The position numbers were made by a program, and so were the translations under genes. Positions 16,827-24,412 of a stretch of 64,000 nt of DNA are shown here, one piece after another; positions within the stretch are counted from its first letter, which is position 1, and each line of letters starts with the position of its first letter. The stretch spans positions 124,001 through 188,000 of the forward strand of contig NZ_JAKCWP010000006.1 of NCBI RefSeq assembly GCF_028767125.1. The letters run 5' to 3'. The notes beneath the pieces were generated by a model. The model saw only the letters and a list, made by a program, of their open reading frames with translations, had not been told where the DNA came from and did not search any database. The stretch is from Chelativorans sp. YIM 93263 (GTDB lineage: Bacteria > Pseudomonadota > Alphaproteobacteria > Rhizobiales > Rhizobiaceae).

Positions 16827-17612
16827 ATGCTCAAGGCCCTTGGCGAGACGATCGGCACGGCAGGCAGCGATGAATTCTACGCCGCCATGGCCCGCTATCT
16901 GCGCCATTGCATGGATTTCGACAACATCATCGTGATCCTCTACAATGGCGCCGAGCGGCCGGTGGTCGCCTATAGCTGGATACGCGGTCCGGATGTCTTT
17001 AGCTATCTGGAGCGGGACTATCTTCCGGCTGCCTATCTCCTCGACCCGGTCTATCATTTCCACCTGAACCAGCGCCGGCCGGGCATTTATCGCCTGCTCG
17101 ACATTGCTCCGGATAATTTCCGCCGCAGCCGCTATTTCAAATGGTATTACGGCCGCATCGGCATCATCGACGAAATCTCGGTCTTGCTGCCCGTGGAAGA
17201 CAACACCACCATCACGATCTCAATGGGCCGGGACGGATCTTCGGGTCAGCACTTTTCCGCGCGTGACGAAGAAGGCCTGCGTGCGCACGAACCGGTGATC
17301 ATGCCACTGCTGAAGAAACATTGGCAGGCGCAAGAGCAGCCGGAGCGTCAGCGCCTTGATTCCGCATCCATCGTCGACAGCCTGATCGCCGCCATGCGCA
17401 CACACAAGGACGTCACCCTCACGAGACGGCAGGCCGAGGTGGCGCTGCTCATCCTTCAAGGCCACTCCTCACCCTCGATCGGGCTGCACCTCGGCATCAG
17501 CACGCAAACCGTGAAAGTCTTCCGCAAACAGCTCTACCGGAAGTGCTACATCTCCTCCCAGGCCGAGCTCTTCAGCCTGATGATGCCGATGCTGGAGCGC
17601 CCGCGCGGGTAG
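16827..17612 (+). CDS. LuxR-family transcriptional regulator
   Basis: A 261-residue regulator. The C-terminal 60 residues hold a LuxR/GerE helix-turn-helix (TLTRRQAEVALLILQGHSSP, then SIGLHLGISTQTVKVFRKQL). The N-terminal 150 residues look like a GAF/autoinducer-type sensor (CMDFDNIIVILYNGAERPVV) without recognisable acyl-homoserine-lactone residues. It is transcribed divergently from the dimethylformamidase-like operon. In Paracoccus aminophilus the DMF hydrolase genes are likewise controlled by a LuxR-family activator, DmfR, which supports a matching role. It converges with the GH63 gene, leaving 2 bp. Confidence 0.85.
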   Translation: MLKALGETIGTAGSDEFYAAMARYLRHCMDFDNIIVILYNGAERPVVAYSWIRGPDVFSYLERDYLPAAYLLDPVYHFHLNQRRPGIYRLLDIAPDNFRRSRYFKWYYGRIGIIDEISVLLPVEDNTTITISMGRDGSSGQHFSARDEEGLRAHEPVIMPLLKKHWQAQEQPERQRLDSASIVDSLIAAMRTHKDVTLTRRQAEVALLILQGHSSPSIGLHLGISTQTVKVFRKQLYRKCYISSQAELFSLMMPMLERPRG

Positions 17613-17614
17613 CG

Positions 17615-18913
17615 TCAGATCCTCCCCAACTCCCCGTCCGCGCCGCGCAGGAATTCCAGCACCATTGCGGCGGTCCAGGTGAAACGGTCCCCGCCGCAGG
17701 GCTCGCCGGTCAGCGGATCGTAATACTCGGCAAAGCCGCTCTTTTCTATCAGCGCGAGACTGCCCGCGCGCAGGCTTGCCGCCTGTTCCGAGAGCCCGGC
17801 CGCCTTCAAACCGTCGGCAAGCAGATAGTTGACGATCAGCCAGACCGGACCACGCCAATAGCGCTTGGCATCGAAGAGCGGGTCGGACGGGTCGTGACTC
17901 GGCACCGGATAGGCACAGCGCGTCATAAGCGCTGCGATGCGATCACCGATGGCGCGTGCCCGTTCCTGCGGGATGGCAGCGAGAACGCCCAGCAAACCGC
18001 CCACCGACAAGCTCCGAACAAGGCGGCCGGTTGTACGATCAAGACAGAGATACTGGCCGTCCGCTTCACTCCAGAGGCTTTCCAGCGCCGCAAGCCCCTT
18101 TTCGGCGCGGGAGCGGTTGGCCTCGGCAATGTCCTCGGCACCGAGCATGCCCGCCAACTCCGACAGATCGGCGCAGGAGCGGATGAGGATGGCGTTGAAA
18201 GCCGGATCAACGACGCGAAACGGCGAGGCATTATGGAGCACTGCATTATTCCACGCATGGCCGCGGAAGTGCTCAACCAGCCAGATATAGCGATCGTACT
18301 GTGCCTTTGTCGGTCGGTGGGCTGGATCGGCGTGCTCGACATCGCGTCGCCGATAGGGAGTGATGCCCTCGCGCGGCACGTGCCGGAACGGTTCGTCCCA
18401 ATCGATCGTATTGTCCCGGCCGGACTCCCAAGGGTGGATGACGGCAACGAGCCCCTCCCCTTGCGGGTCCCGCGCGTCATAAAGGAATGCGTGCCAGCGG
18501 TCGATCTTTTCGATCAGGGAGCGTACGCGCGGTGCATAGGCTGTCCGGTCCTGCGAACGCTCGAAAATGCGCCGTGCGGCAAAGCCGGCCACCGGGGGCT
18601 GGGTGATGCCGGAGGTCGGTACCGGTCGGCCCGTCTGCCAGATTTCCGGACCGGGGAAATAGCCCTCGTCCGCCTGGTGAAAGATGATATGCGGCACCAT
18701 GCCATCAGGCCATTGGTGGGCAAAAAGCGTCTCCATCTCCCGCCAGGCACGATCCTCGTCGAGCGCGGCGAGGCCGAGTGCGCTGAGGCAGGAATCCCAG
18801 TTCCACTGAAAAGGATAGAGACCCTTGGTCGGCACGGTATAGTCACCGCGGTCGTTGTCGATAAGGATCTCGGATGCTTGTCTCGCAAGGCGGGTACGTT
18901 CGTTAGGGGTCAT
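17615..18913 (-). CDS. GH63-family glycoside hydrolase
   Basis: A 432-residue cytoplasmic enzyme (no signal peptide) with an (alpha/alpha)6-barrel of the GH63 type. Signatures are YPFQWNWDSCLSALG (near residue 33), HPWESGRDNTIDWDEPF (about 160-176) and YWRGPVWLIVNYLLADGL (about 343-360). These match bacterial mannosyl- and glucosylglycerate hydrolases, which cleave glycosylglycerate osmolytes to hexose and glycerate. As last gene of a LacI-controlled ABC importer operon it probably hydrolyses the imported glycoside. A trehalase or alpha-glucosidase role is an alternative; specificity cannot be read from sequence alone. Confidence 0.8.
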   Translation of the reverse strand: MTPNERTRLARQASEILIDNDRGDYTVPTKGLYPFQWNWDSCLSALGLAALDEDRAWREMETLFAHQWPDGMVPHIIFHQADEGYFPGPEIWQTGRPVPTSGITQPPVAGFAARRIFERSQDRTAYAPRVRSLIEKIDRWHAFLYDARDPQGEGLVAVIHPWESGRDNTIDWDEPFRHVPREGITPYRRRDVEHADPAHRPTKAQYDRYIWLVEHFRGHAWNNAVLHNASPFRVVDPAFNAILIRSCADLSELAGMLGAEDIAEANRSRAEKGLAALESLWSEADGQYLCLDRTTGRLVRSLSVGGLLGVLAAIPQERARAIGDRIAALMTRCAYPVPSHDPSDPLFDAKRYWRGPVWLIVNYLLADGLKAAGLSEQAASLRAGSLALIEKSGFAEYYDPLTGEPCGGDRFTWTAAMVLEFLRGADGELGRI

Positions 18914-18973
18914 GAGGGGTCTTCTGATGGGCGGTAGAGTTCGTGAAATGGAGCGGTAAGCGGTATCTCCACT

Positions 18974-20023
18974 CTAATGCATCCGCAGGGATTGTTCGGT
19001 CTCGGGATCGAACCAGCGAATGCGCTCCGGCGCGGGCGCAAGCCGCAACAGGTCGCCCCGTGACAGGTCGATATCGCTGTCCAGCACGGCGCGGAAAAGT
19101 TGACCCTCCACGTCGCAGGTGACCAGCATATGCGGCCCGAGCGGCTCGACCACGCGAACTTCAGCCGGAAGACCGTCATCCGCGGGGGCAAGGTCCTCCG
19201 GGCGGATGGCAAAGGCGATCTCATCGCGCTCGCTGGCCGGACCTTCGAAGGTGACCCCCGCCACGCGCCAAGCGCCGTTATCGGCTTTCCGCGCTGGGAG
19301 GAAATTCATGGGCGGATTGCCGATGAAGGAGCCGACAAAGCGCGCGGCGGGGTTCCGGTAGACCTCGATGGGGCGCTCGGCCTGGACAATGCGGCCCTTG
19401 TCCATGACCGCGATGCGGTCGGCCAGGCTCATCGCCTCCACCTGGTCGTGGGTGACGTAGATGGTCGTGGTCTTGCTCTCGGCCAAAACGCCCTTGAGTT
19501 CGGCGCGCATTTCCAGCCTGAGAAGCGCGTCGAGGTTGGACAGCGGCTCGTCCATCAGTATGACATCGGGTTCCATCGCCATCGCCCGGGCTACCGCCAC
19601 ACGCTGGCGCTGCCCACCGGACAATTGCCCGGAATAGCGCTTTAGAAGCTGGCCGATATGCATCAGTTCCGCCGTGCGGCCGACACGGCGCTTGATTTCG
19701 GCCTCCGGCAGCTTCTGCATGCGCAGGCCAAAGGCGATGTTCTCGAAGACCGTCAGGTGCGGGAAGACGGCATAGTTCTGGAACACCATTGCGATGCCAC
19801 GCTGGCGCGGCGGAAGATGGTCGACCCGCCGGCTCCCGATCCATACCTCGCCTTCAGACGGCGTTTCCAGCCCGGCGATAATGCGCAAAAGCGTGGTCTT
19901 GCCGCAGCCCGATGCACCCAGAAGAACCATGAACTCCCGGTCGGCCACGGTGAGGTCGATGGAATCGAGCGCTGTGAAGTCGCCGAAGCGCTTTGCGACG
20001 TTCCTGATGGAGATTTCAGCCAT
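18974..20023 (-). CDS. Sugar ABC transporter ATPase, MalK/UgpC type
   Basis: A 349-residue ATPase: Walker A GASGCGKTT, Q-loop FQNYAVFPHLTV, signature QLSGGQRQRVAVARA, Walker B VILMDEPLSNLD, H-loop YVTHDQVEAM, and a C-terminal TOBE/OB regulatory domain from about residue 240 (IGNPPMNFLPA, FAIRPEDLAPADDG). It powers the two permeases encoded just upstream. It begins 14 bp after the second permease and is followed at 60 bp by the GH63 gene. Confidence 0.93.
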   Translation of the reverse strand: MAEISIRNVAKRFGDFTALDSIDLTVADREFMVLLGASGCGKTTLLRIIAGLETPSEGEVWIGSRRVDHLPPRQRGIAMVFQNYAVFPHLTVFENIAFGLRMQKLPEAEIKRRVGRTAELMHIGQLLKRYSGQLSGGQRQRVAVARAMAMEPDVILMDEPLSNLDALLRLEMRAELKGVLAESKTTTIYVTHDQVEAMSLADRIAVMDKGRIVQAERPIEVYRNPAARFVGSFIGNPPMNFLPARKADNGAWRVAGVTFEGPASERDEIAFAIRPEDLAPADDGLPAEVRVVEPLGPHMLVTCDVEGQLFRAVLDSDIDLSRGDLLRLAPAPERIRWFDPETEQSLRMH

Positions 20024-20037
20024 GACTCAGTTCCCGT

Positions 20038-20886
20038 TCATCTGTTGGCGATGCCCCACATGGCGAAGAGGTATCGGCGCACCACAAAAATGAAGATGAG
20101 CGCGGGCGCCACCAATACGGCGCCGCCTGCAAATTTGAGGTGCAGCGGTGAGACATCGAGGCTCTGGAGCAGGAAGGCCGTCAGCGTTCGGTTCTCGATC
20201 GTCAGCACCGCCGCGGCGAAAACCTCGTTCCAGGAGATGACAAAGGCGAAGACGGCCGAAGCCGCAATGCCCGGCAGGATCAGCGGCAGCACCACCTTAT
20301 AAAACGCCTGGAAGCGCGTGCACCCGAGCGTCCACGCCGCCTCCTCAAGCTCCACCGGAATGCCGGAAAAGAGCGAGAAGGTAATCAGCACCGCAAAGGG
20401 CAGCGCCAGTGTTGTGTGCACAAGCGCCAATCCGAAGGCCGTATCGTCGAGTCCCGTACGGATGAACATCACCGCGAGCGGCAGCGCCAGAAGCGGCAGC
20501 GGAAAGGCGCGTGTCATGAGTACGAGAACCCGGAAAGTATCCTTGCCGTGAAAGTCGAATCGCGACAAGGCATAGCCCGCCGGCGCGCCGAGAAGGATGG
20601 ACAGGACCATGGTAATGCCGGCCACCAGAATGGAATTGAAGAGCGCCTTTCCCACCCCGGCAAAGCCAAGAAAGAAGTTGATGTTGTCAGTCTCGAACCC
20701 AGGCACGAAGCTCTTCGGAAACGCGTTCACCTGATCCGGTGAGGAAAAAGCGTTGATCGCGAGCAGATAGATCGGCACCAACACCCAAACGCACAGGATG
20801 ACAATCACAGTGACGAAGACGAGCCGGCCGCGACTGCGGATATCGGCGGCGGGCCTTGCCGCCTCGGTGGCGGTGACCGCGGTCAT
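20038..20886 (-). CDS. Sugar ABC permease, MalG/AraQ type
   Basis: A 282-residue permease with six membrane segments. The EAA loop PVELEEAAWTLGCTRFQAFY and KVVLPLILPGIAASAVFAFV are clear, and the terminal ALIFIFVVRRYLFAMWGIAN is the MalG-like end. It overlaps the preceding permease gene by 4 bp. It forms the importer channel with that partner. Confidence 0.92.
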   Translation of the reverse strand: MTAVTATEAARPAADIRSRGRLVFVTVIVILCVWVLVPIYLLAINAFSSPDQVNAFPKSFVPGFETDNINFFLGFAGVGKALFNSILVAGITMVLSILLGAPAGYALSRFDFHGKDTFRVLVLMTRAFPLPLLALPLAVMFIRTGLDDTAFGLALVHTTLALPFAVLITFSLFSGIPVELEEAAWTLGCTRFQAFYKVVLPLILPGIAASAVFAFVISWNEVFAAAVLTIENRTLTAFLLQSLDVSPLHLKFAGGAVLVAPALIFIFVVRRYLFAMWGIANR

Positions 20887-21728
20887 GGCTGCGCCTCCCT
20901 CGGCACGCGTAACGTGCGCAAGAAAACTAGCGTGAAGGCGATGGAAATGCCAAGGATCACAAGGGCGTAGGCTGCCGCGACGTTACGGTCCTGCAGATCG
21001 AACTGCCAGACATAAGTTTCGCCCATCAGCACCGGCAGATTGGTGCCACCGAGCGCCATAACCACTGCAAATACCTCAAAGGCCAGAATTGTGCGCAGGA
21101 TGAGCGCCGTTTGCAGGCTGGGGCGCAACATGGGCAAAGTGATGCGCACGAAGCGTTTCCACGGGCCGGCGCCGAACACCTCGGCCGCCTCGTAGTATTC
21201 TTTCGGGATGAGCCCCATGCCGGCAACGAGGATGACCAGAACGATGGCCGTCGCACGCCAGATTTCCGCTAGCACCACCGCCAGGAAAATGGTGGATTTG
21301 TTCTGGTAGCTAAGCCACGTGATCGGCTGCTCGATGATGCCTAACCCGGCGAGCATGCTGTTGAGAAAGCCTGTCTGCTCGAAAATGGCGAGCCAGATGA
21401 TCCCGGCGGCAAGGTCGGAGATGCCGAGCGGGATCGTCCAGATATAGAGGATGAGGTCGCGGCCGCTTCCCATCCGAGTGACCAGCGTGGCCATGAGAAG
21501 CGCCAGCGCGATCTGGACCGGCACAACCGCCAGCGCAAGCAGCATGGTGTTCCAGAAAGCGGTGGAGAACTTCCAGTGCCCAGCCATGGTCTGGAAGTGC
21601 TCGAGCGTGAAGCTACCGCCCTCGGAAAACGCCTGCCAAGCAACCAGAAGAAACGGATAGATGAAAAACACGCACAGGAAGAGCGTCGCCGGCAAAAGCA
21701 GCAGATACGGCAATACGCGCTGTTCCAT
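20883..21728 (-). CDS. Sugar ABC permease, MalF/UgpA type
   Basis: A 281-residue permease with six membrane segments and the EAA loop PKEYYEAAEVFGAGPWKRFV then RITLPMLRPSLQTALILRTI. The FQTM-like start ALLMATLVTRMGSGRDLILYI is typical of MalF partners. A 96-bp gap with two perfect palindromes separates it from the binding-protein gene, a common arrangement that lets the binding protein be made in excess. Confidence 0.92.
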   Translation of the reverse strand: MEQRVLPYLLLLPATLFLCVFFIYPFLLVAWQAFSEGGSFTLEHFQTMAGHWKFSTAFWNTMLLALAVVPVQIALALLMATLVTRMGSGRDLILYIWTIPLGISDLAAGIIWLAIFEQTGFLNSMLAGLGIIEQPITWLSYQNKSTIFLAVVLAEIWRATAIVLVILVAGMGLIPKEYYEAAEVFGAGPWKRFVRITLPMLRPSLQTALILRTILAFEVFAVVMALGGTNLPVLMGETYVWQFDLQDRNVAAAYALVILGISIAFTLVFLRTLRVPREAQP

Positions 21729-21762
21729 TGTCTATTCCTTCCTTGCCAGCCGCCGAACTTCC

Positions 21763-21808
21763 TTCCCTCGCGAGGGAAAGGTGCCTTCCCGAACGCGTTC
21801 GGGAAGGC
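21763..21808 (-). repeat. Two perfect palindromes between binding-protein and permease genes
   Basis: A 16-bp palindrome (ttccctcg/cgagggaa, 21763-21778) is followed by a 26-bp palindrome (gccttcccgaacg/cgttcgggaaggc, 21783-21808). In the transcript both would form strong hairpins just after the binding-protein stop. They probably protect the upstream mRNA or attenuate read-through; the longer one also resembles a short rhizobial palindromic repeat. Confidence 0.6.
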
Positions 21809-21824
21809 GGTGGGGTTGCTGCGG

Positions 21825-23105
21825 CTATTCGACCGGGCAGGCACCCTCGGACGGCTCGTCCGGAGCCCAACAGGATGCGCCGGATTCCTCCATGATGTCG
21901 CGGAGCACATCGGCCTGCTCGTCCAGCACCGTGCGCACATCCTGACCGGCCAGCACGATGCGCTCGAACGTATCGTTGAAGACCTGGTTGAATTTGCCGT
22001 TGTTCTCGCCGAGACCGACGGGCAAGAGGCTCGGATTGGCATCATCAGCGCCCGACATTGCGGCGATGGCTGTCCCTGATAGACGCACGGAATCCGGCAT
22101 GTCGTCGGGCAGATCCACCTCGACCACGGGGAAGAAGTTTGTCGCCTCCAGCGTCGCTATCTGTGTCTCCGGCCGCAGCATGTAGGCGGCAAGTTCTTTG
22201 GCCGCCTCCACGTCGGGAGCGGTTTCAGGGATAGCGAAACCGGCAATTACCGGCATGAAACCTCGCCCCGTGGGGCCCGCCGGTGCCGGAAAGGCGACAA
22301 AATCGTCCGGCCGCTGGTTGAAGGCATCCGCCAGTCGTGCGGTATGGTCCCAGGCGACCCAGACATCGCCCGTCAAAAGCTGCTCTTGCATGAATCCGTA
22401 GCCGGTTGAGGCGGGGTTTGTGTACTCCCACAGCTCCTTGAATTTGTTCCAGGCTTCCTCGGCTTCCGGCGAACGGAACTTTGTCACCGCCGAATCCGTG
22501 TAAGACGGATAGAGATACCCCTGGAAGAAGCGGTGCTTGAGCCCGCTCGGGCCGGCGGGAAAGCCGAATTTCGGCGAACCGGTCTCTTCCGCCATCACCC
22601 GCGCCCACTCGATAAGCTCATCATAGGTAAGCGCATTCACGTCGGCGCCCTCGGGCAGATAGTCCAGCGCCTCCCGGTTGGCCGCCATGATGTAGGTTGC
22701 CTGCATCCAGGGCAGGTATTTCTGCTCGTCCGTGCCAAGCTTGCCGAGTTCCTGGAACGTGGGATTGACCGTGACGTCGCCGAGATCGATGTCGGACATA
22801 TCGATGAGGTTGTCCGAAAGCGAGACGAACTCGCCGTGCAGAGCGCCCAAAAGACCGATCGTGCCGGAGCCGGCTTCCAGCTCCGCCTCGATCCGCGTGA
22901 GCCACGGGCCGCGATCGTCCGTTGCCTGATAATCGACCGTCTCGTTGAAGCCAGACAAAACCTGCTCGCGCATTGCCTGCGTCTCTTCCAAAGGTGCCGC
23001 CTGCGTGGACCAGAACAGGATATCGGCGTTTGCAGTCGCAGCGGTACCGACAACTGCTCCGGCCGCCAGCACGGCGCTTGTGAGTCGTGGAATCATAGCT
23101 TTCAT
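21825..23105 (-). CDS. Sugar ABC transporter binding protein, family 1
   Basis: A 426-residue extracellular solute-binding protein. The signal peptide runs to about residue 27 (VVGTAATANA-DILFWST). Type-1 features include AMREQVLSGFNETVDYQATD, EAGSGTIGLLGALHGEFVSL and WKFSTA-like hinge regions later. Normal length for the family. It is the second gene of the lacI operon, 14 bp after lacI, and delivers the glycoside to the two permeases that follow the palindromic gap. Confidence 0.9.
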   Translation of the reverse strand: MKAMIPRLTSAVLAAGAVVGTAATANADILFWSTQAAPLEETQAMREQVLSGFNETVDYQATDDRGPWLTRIEAELEAGSGTIGLLGALHGEFVSLSDNLIDMSDIDLGDVTVNPTFQELGKLGTDEQKYLPWMQATYIMAANREALDYLPEGADVNALTYDELIEWARVMAEETGSPKFGFPAGPSGLKHRFFQGYLYPSYTDSAVTKFRSPEAEEAWNKFKELWEYTNPASTGYGFMQEQLLTGDVWVAWDHTARLADAFNQRPDDFVAFPAPAGPTGRGFMPVIAGFAIPETAPDVEAAKELAAYMLRPETQIATLEATNFFPVVEVDLPDDMPDSVRLSGTAIAAMSGADDANPSLLPVGLGENNGKFNQVFNDTFERIVLAGQDVRTVLDEQADVLRDIMEESGASCWAPDEPSEGACPVE

Positions 23106-23119
23106 TGTCTCTCTCCCTT

Positions 23120-24178
23120 TTAGATTTGCCGAATACGCGGACGGGCGCCTTGTGGCGCCGGGCCATGGCTGCCGCGCGCGATGAAGCGCGGAACCTTGAG
23201 GCGTGAGAGGGGCGCCTGCGCCTCTCCTCCCACCAGACGGGCCAGCATGTCAGCGATTTCACGGGCGCTTTCGCGCGTTGCCTGATCAAACGTTGTGAGC
23301 CCCGGCGCCGAATAGCTCGCCGCGGGCACGTCGTCGAAACCGACCACCGAAAGCTCTTCCGGAATGGACAAACCCAGTTCCTGAGCTTGCCGCATCACCA
23401 TGAGCGCCAGCTCATCGAACAGGCCGATAATCGCCGTCGGGCGGTCCTCTCTCTCCAGAAGCTCGGAAATGGCGGCGCGGTGGCTCTCTTCATCGAAACG
23501 CGGTGAACGGGCCACACTGAGCCTCACCGTGGGGTCGTCCGCCTCCGCAATCGCCATTTGCAACCCGCTCTCGCGGTCTCGCCGGAATGTCATGGATTCT
23601 TCAATGGTCACAAGGCCGAAATGCCGGTGACCAAGGGCGTAAAGCTCCTGAAAAGCCTGCGCGAAAGCCGCCTCGCCGCTTGTATCCAGCCAGCTATAGT
23701 GAGCGCTGTCACTGCTCAGCCGGCCGTGCAGGACGAACGGAAAGCGCTGCTCCAGCAGAAACTTCACGCGCTCGTCCTCCTCGGCGATACGCGTCAGCAC
23801 CACGCCGTCGGCGCGCCCGGAGTGGACCAGATGTTTCAACACGTCGAGTTCCGACTGGCCGGGCGATGCCGTGGCGATCATCAGGTCGACGCCCTTGGCG
23901 ACAAACCCCTCGCCGAGCCCGGTGACGAACTGGCCGAGAAAGGAATCGACGAAGTTGGGACCGCGGACGGGCAGCACCAGACCGACAAAGCCGCTGCGGC
24001 CGGAAACCAGCATGCGGCCGGCCGTATTGGGCACATAACCGAGCTCGCGCGCTTTCTCCGCCACGCGCTGCCTCGTCTGGGGAGCGATGTCCTCATATCC
24101 CCCCAGCGCCCGCGATACGGTGGCCACCGATAGATCAAGCGCGGCCGCAACCTCTTTCAGAGTGCTCCTGCGACGCAA
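23120..24178 (-). CDS. LacI-family repressor of the glycoside operon
   Basis: A 352-residue LacI/GalR regulator. The helix-turn-helix is RRRSTLKEVAAALDLSVATV (residues 2-21), then SRALGGYEDIAP, with the ligand-binding core after residue 60 (FVGLVLPVRGPNFVDSFLGQ). TTG 24178 is chosen as start because GGGGAGG lies 6 nt upstream and LacI proteins begin this way; ATG 24196 would overlap that site. It is first in the operon, directly behind two palindromic operators, so autoregulation is likely. Confidence 0.9.
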   Translation of the reverse strand: MRRRSTLKEVAAALDLSVATVSRALGGYEDIAPQTRQRVAEKARELGYVPNTAGRMLVSGRSGFVGLVLPVRGPNFVDSFLGQFVTGLGEGFVAKGVDLMIATASPGQSELDVLKHLVHSGRADGVVLTRIAEEDERVKFLLEQRFPFVLHGRLSSDSAHYSWLDTSGEAAFAQAFQELYALGHRHFGLVTIEESMTFRRDRESGLQMAIAEADDPTVRLSVARSPRFDEESHRAAISELLEREDRPTAIIGLFDELALMVMRQAQELGLSIPEELSVVGFDDVPAASYSAPGLTTFDQATRESAREIADMLARLVGGEAQAPLSRLKVPRFIARGSHGPAPQGARPRIRQI

Positions 24179-24200
24179 GAAAATCCTCCCCAGCATTCCC

Positions 24201-24246
24201 AAAACGTTTTAGAACTCGAGTACGTGACTTCTAAAACGTTTTAGAA
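24201..24246. promoter_or_regulatory. Twin LacI operators in the operon promoter
   Basis: The 18-bp perfect palindrome ttctaaaacgttttagaa (24229-24246) and a second, shorter copy with the same aaaacgtttt core and following aga (24201-24213) are centred 32 bp apart, three helical turns. The ANCGNT-type centre is typical of LacI/GalR sites. Occupancy of both would block transcription of lacI and the whole operon. Confidence 0.8.
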
Positions 24247-24412
24247 AATGTGCCGCAAAAATACGGCCGCGTCAATCCCGGTCACGGCCGGCCAAAGGCA
24301 CGCCGGCTTCAGGTTTATGAGACAAGTCGAAAAGCTCTTATCGAGCGCTCTTCAGCGGGTACGCGTTGGAAACGTTCTATCCCGAGCAGGCGCCAGCCCG
24401 AAAGATACTTGA

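Noticed and set aside
17543-18937. A 464-codon plus-strand frame opposite the GH63 gene
   Set aside because: It is fully antisense to a gene with clear GH63 motifs; no domain or ribosome-binding site. Such long shadows are usual at this GC content.
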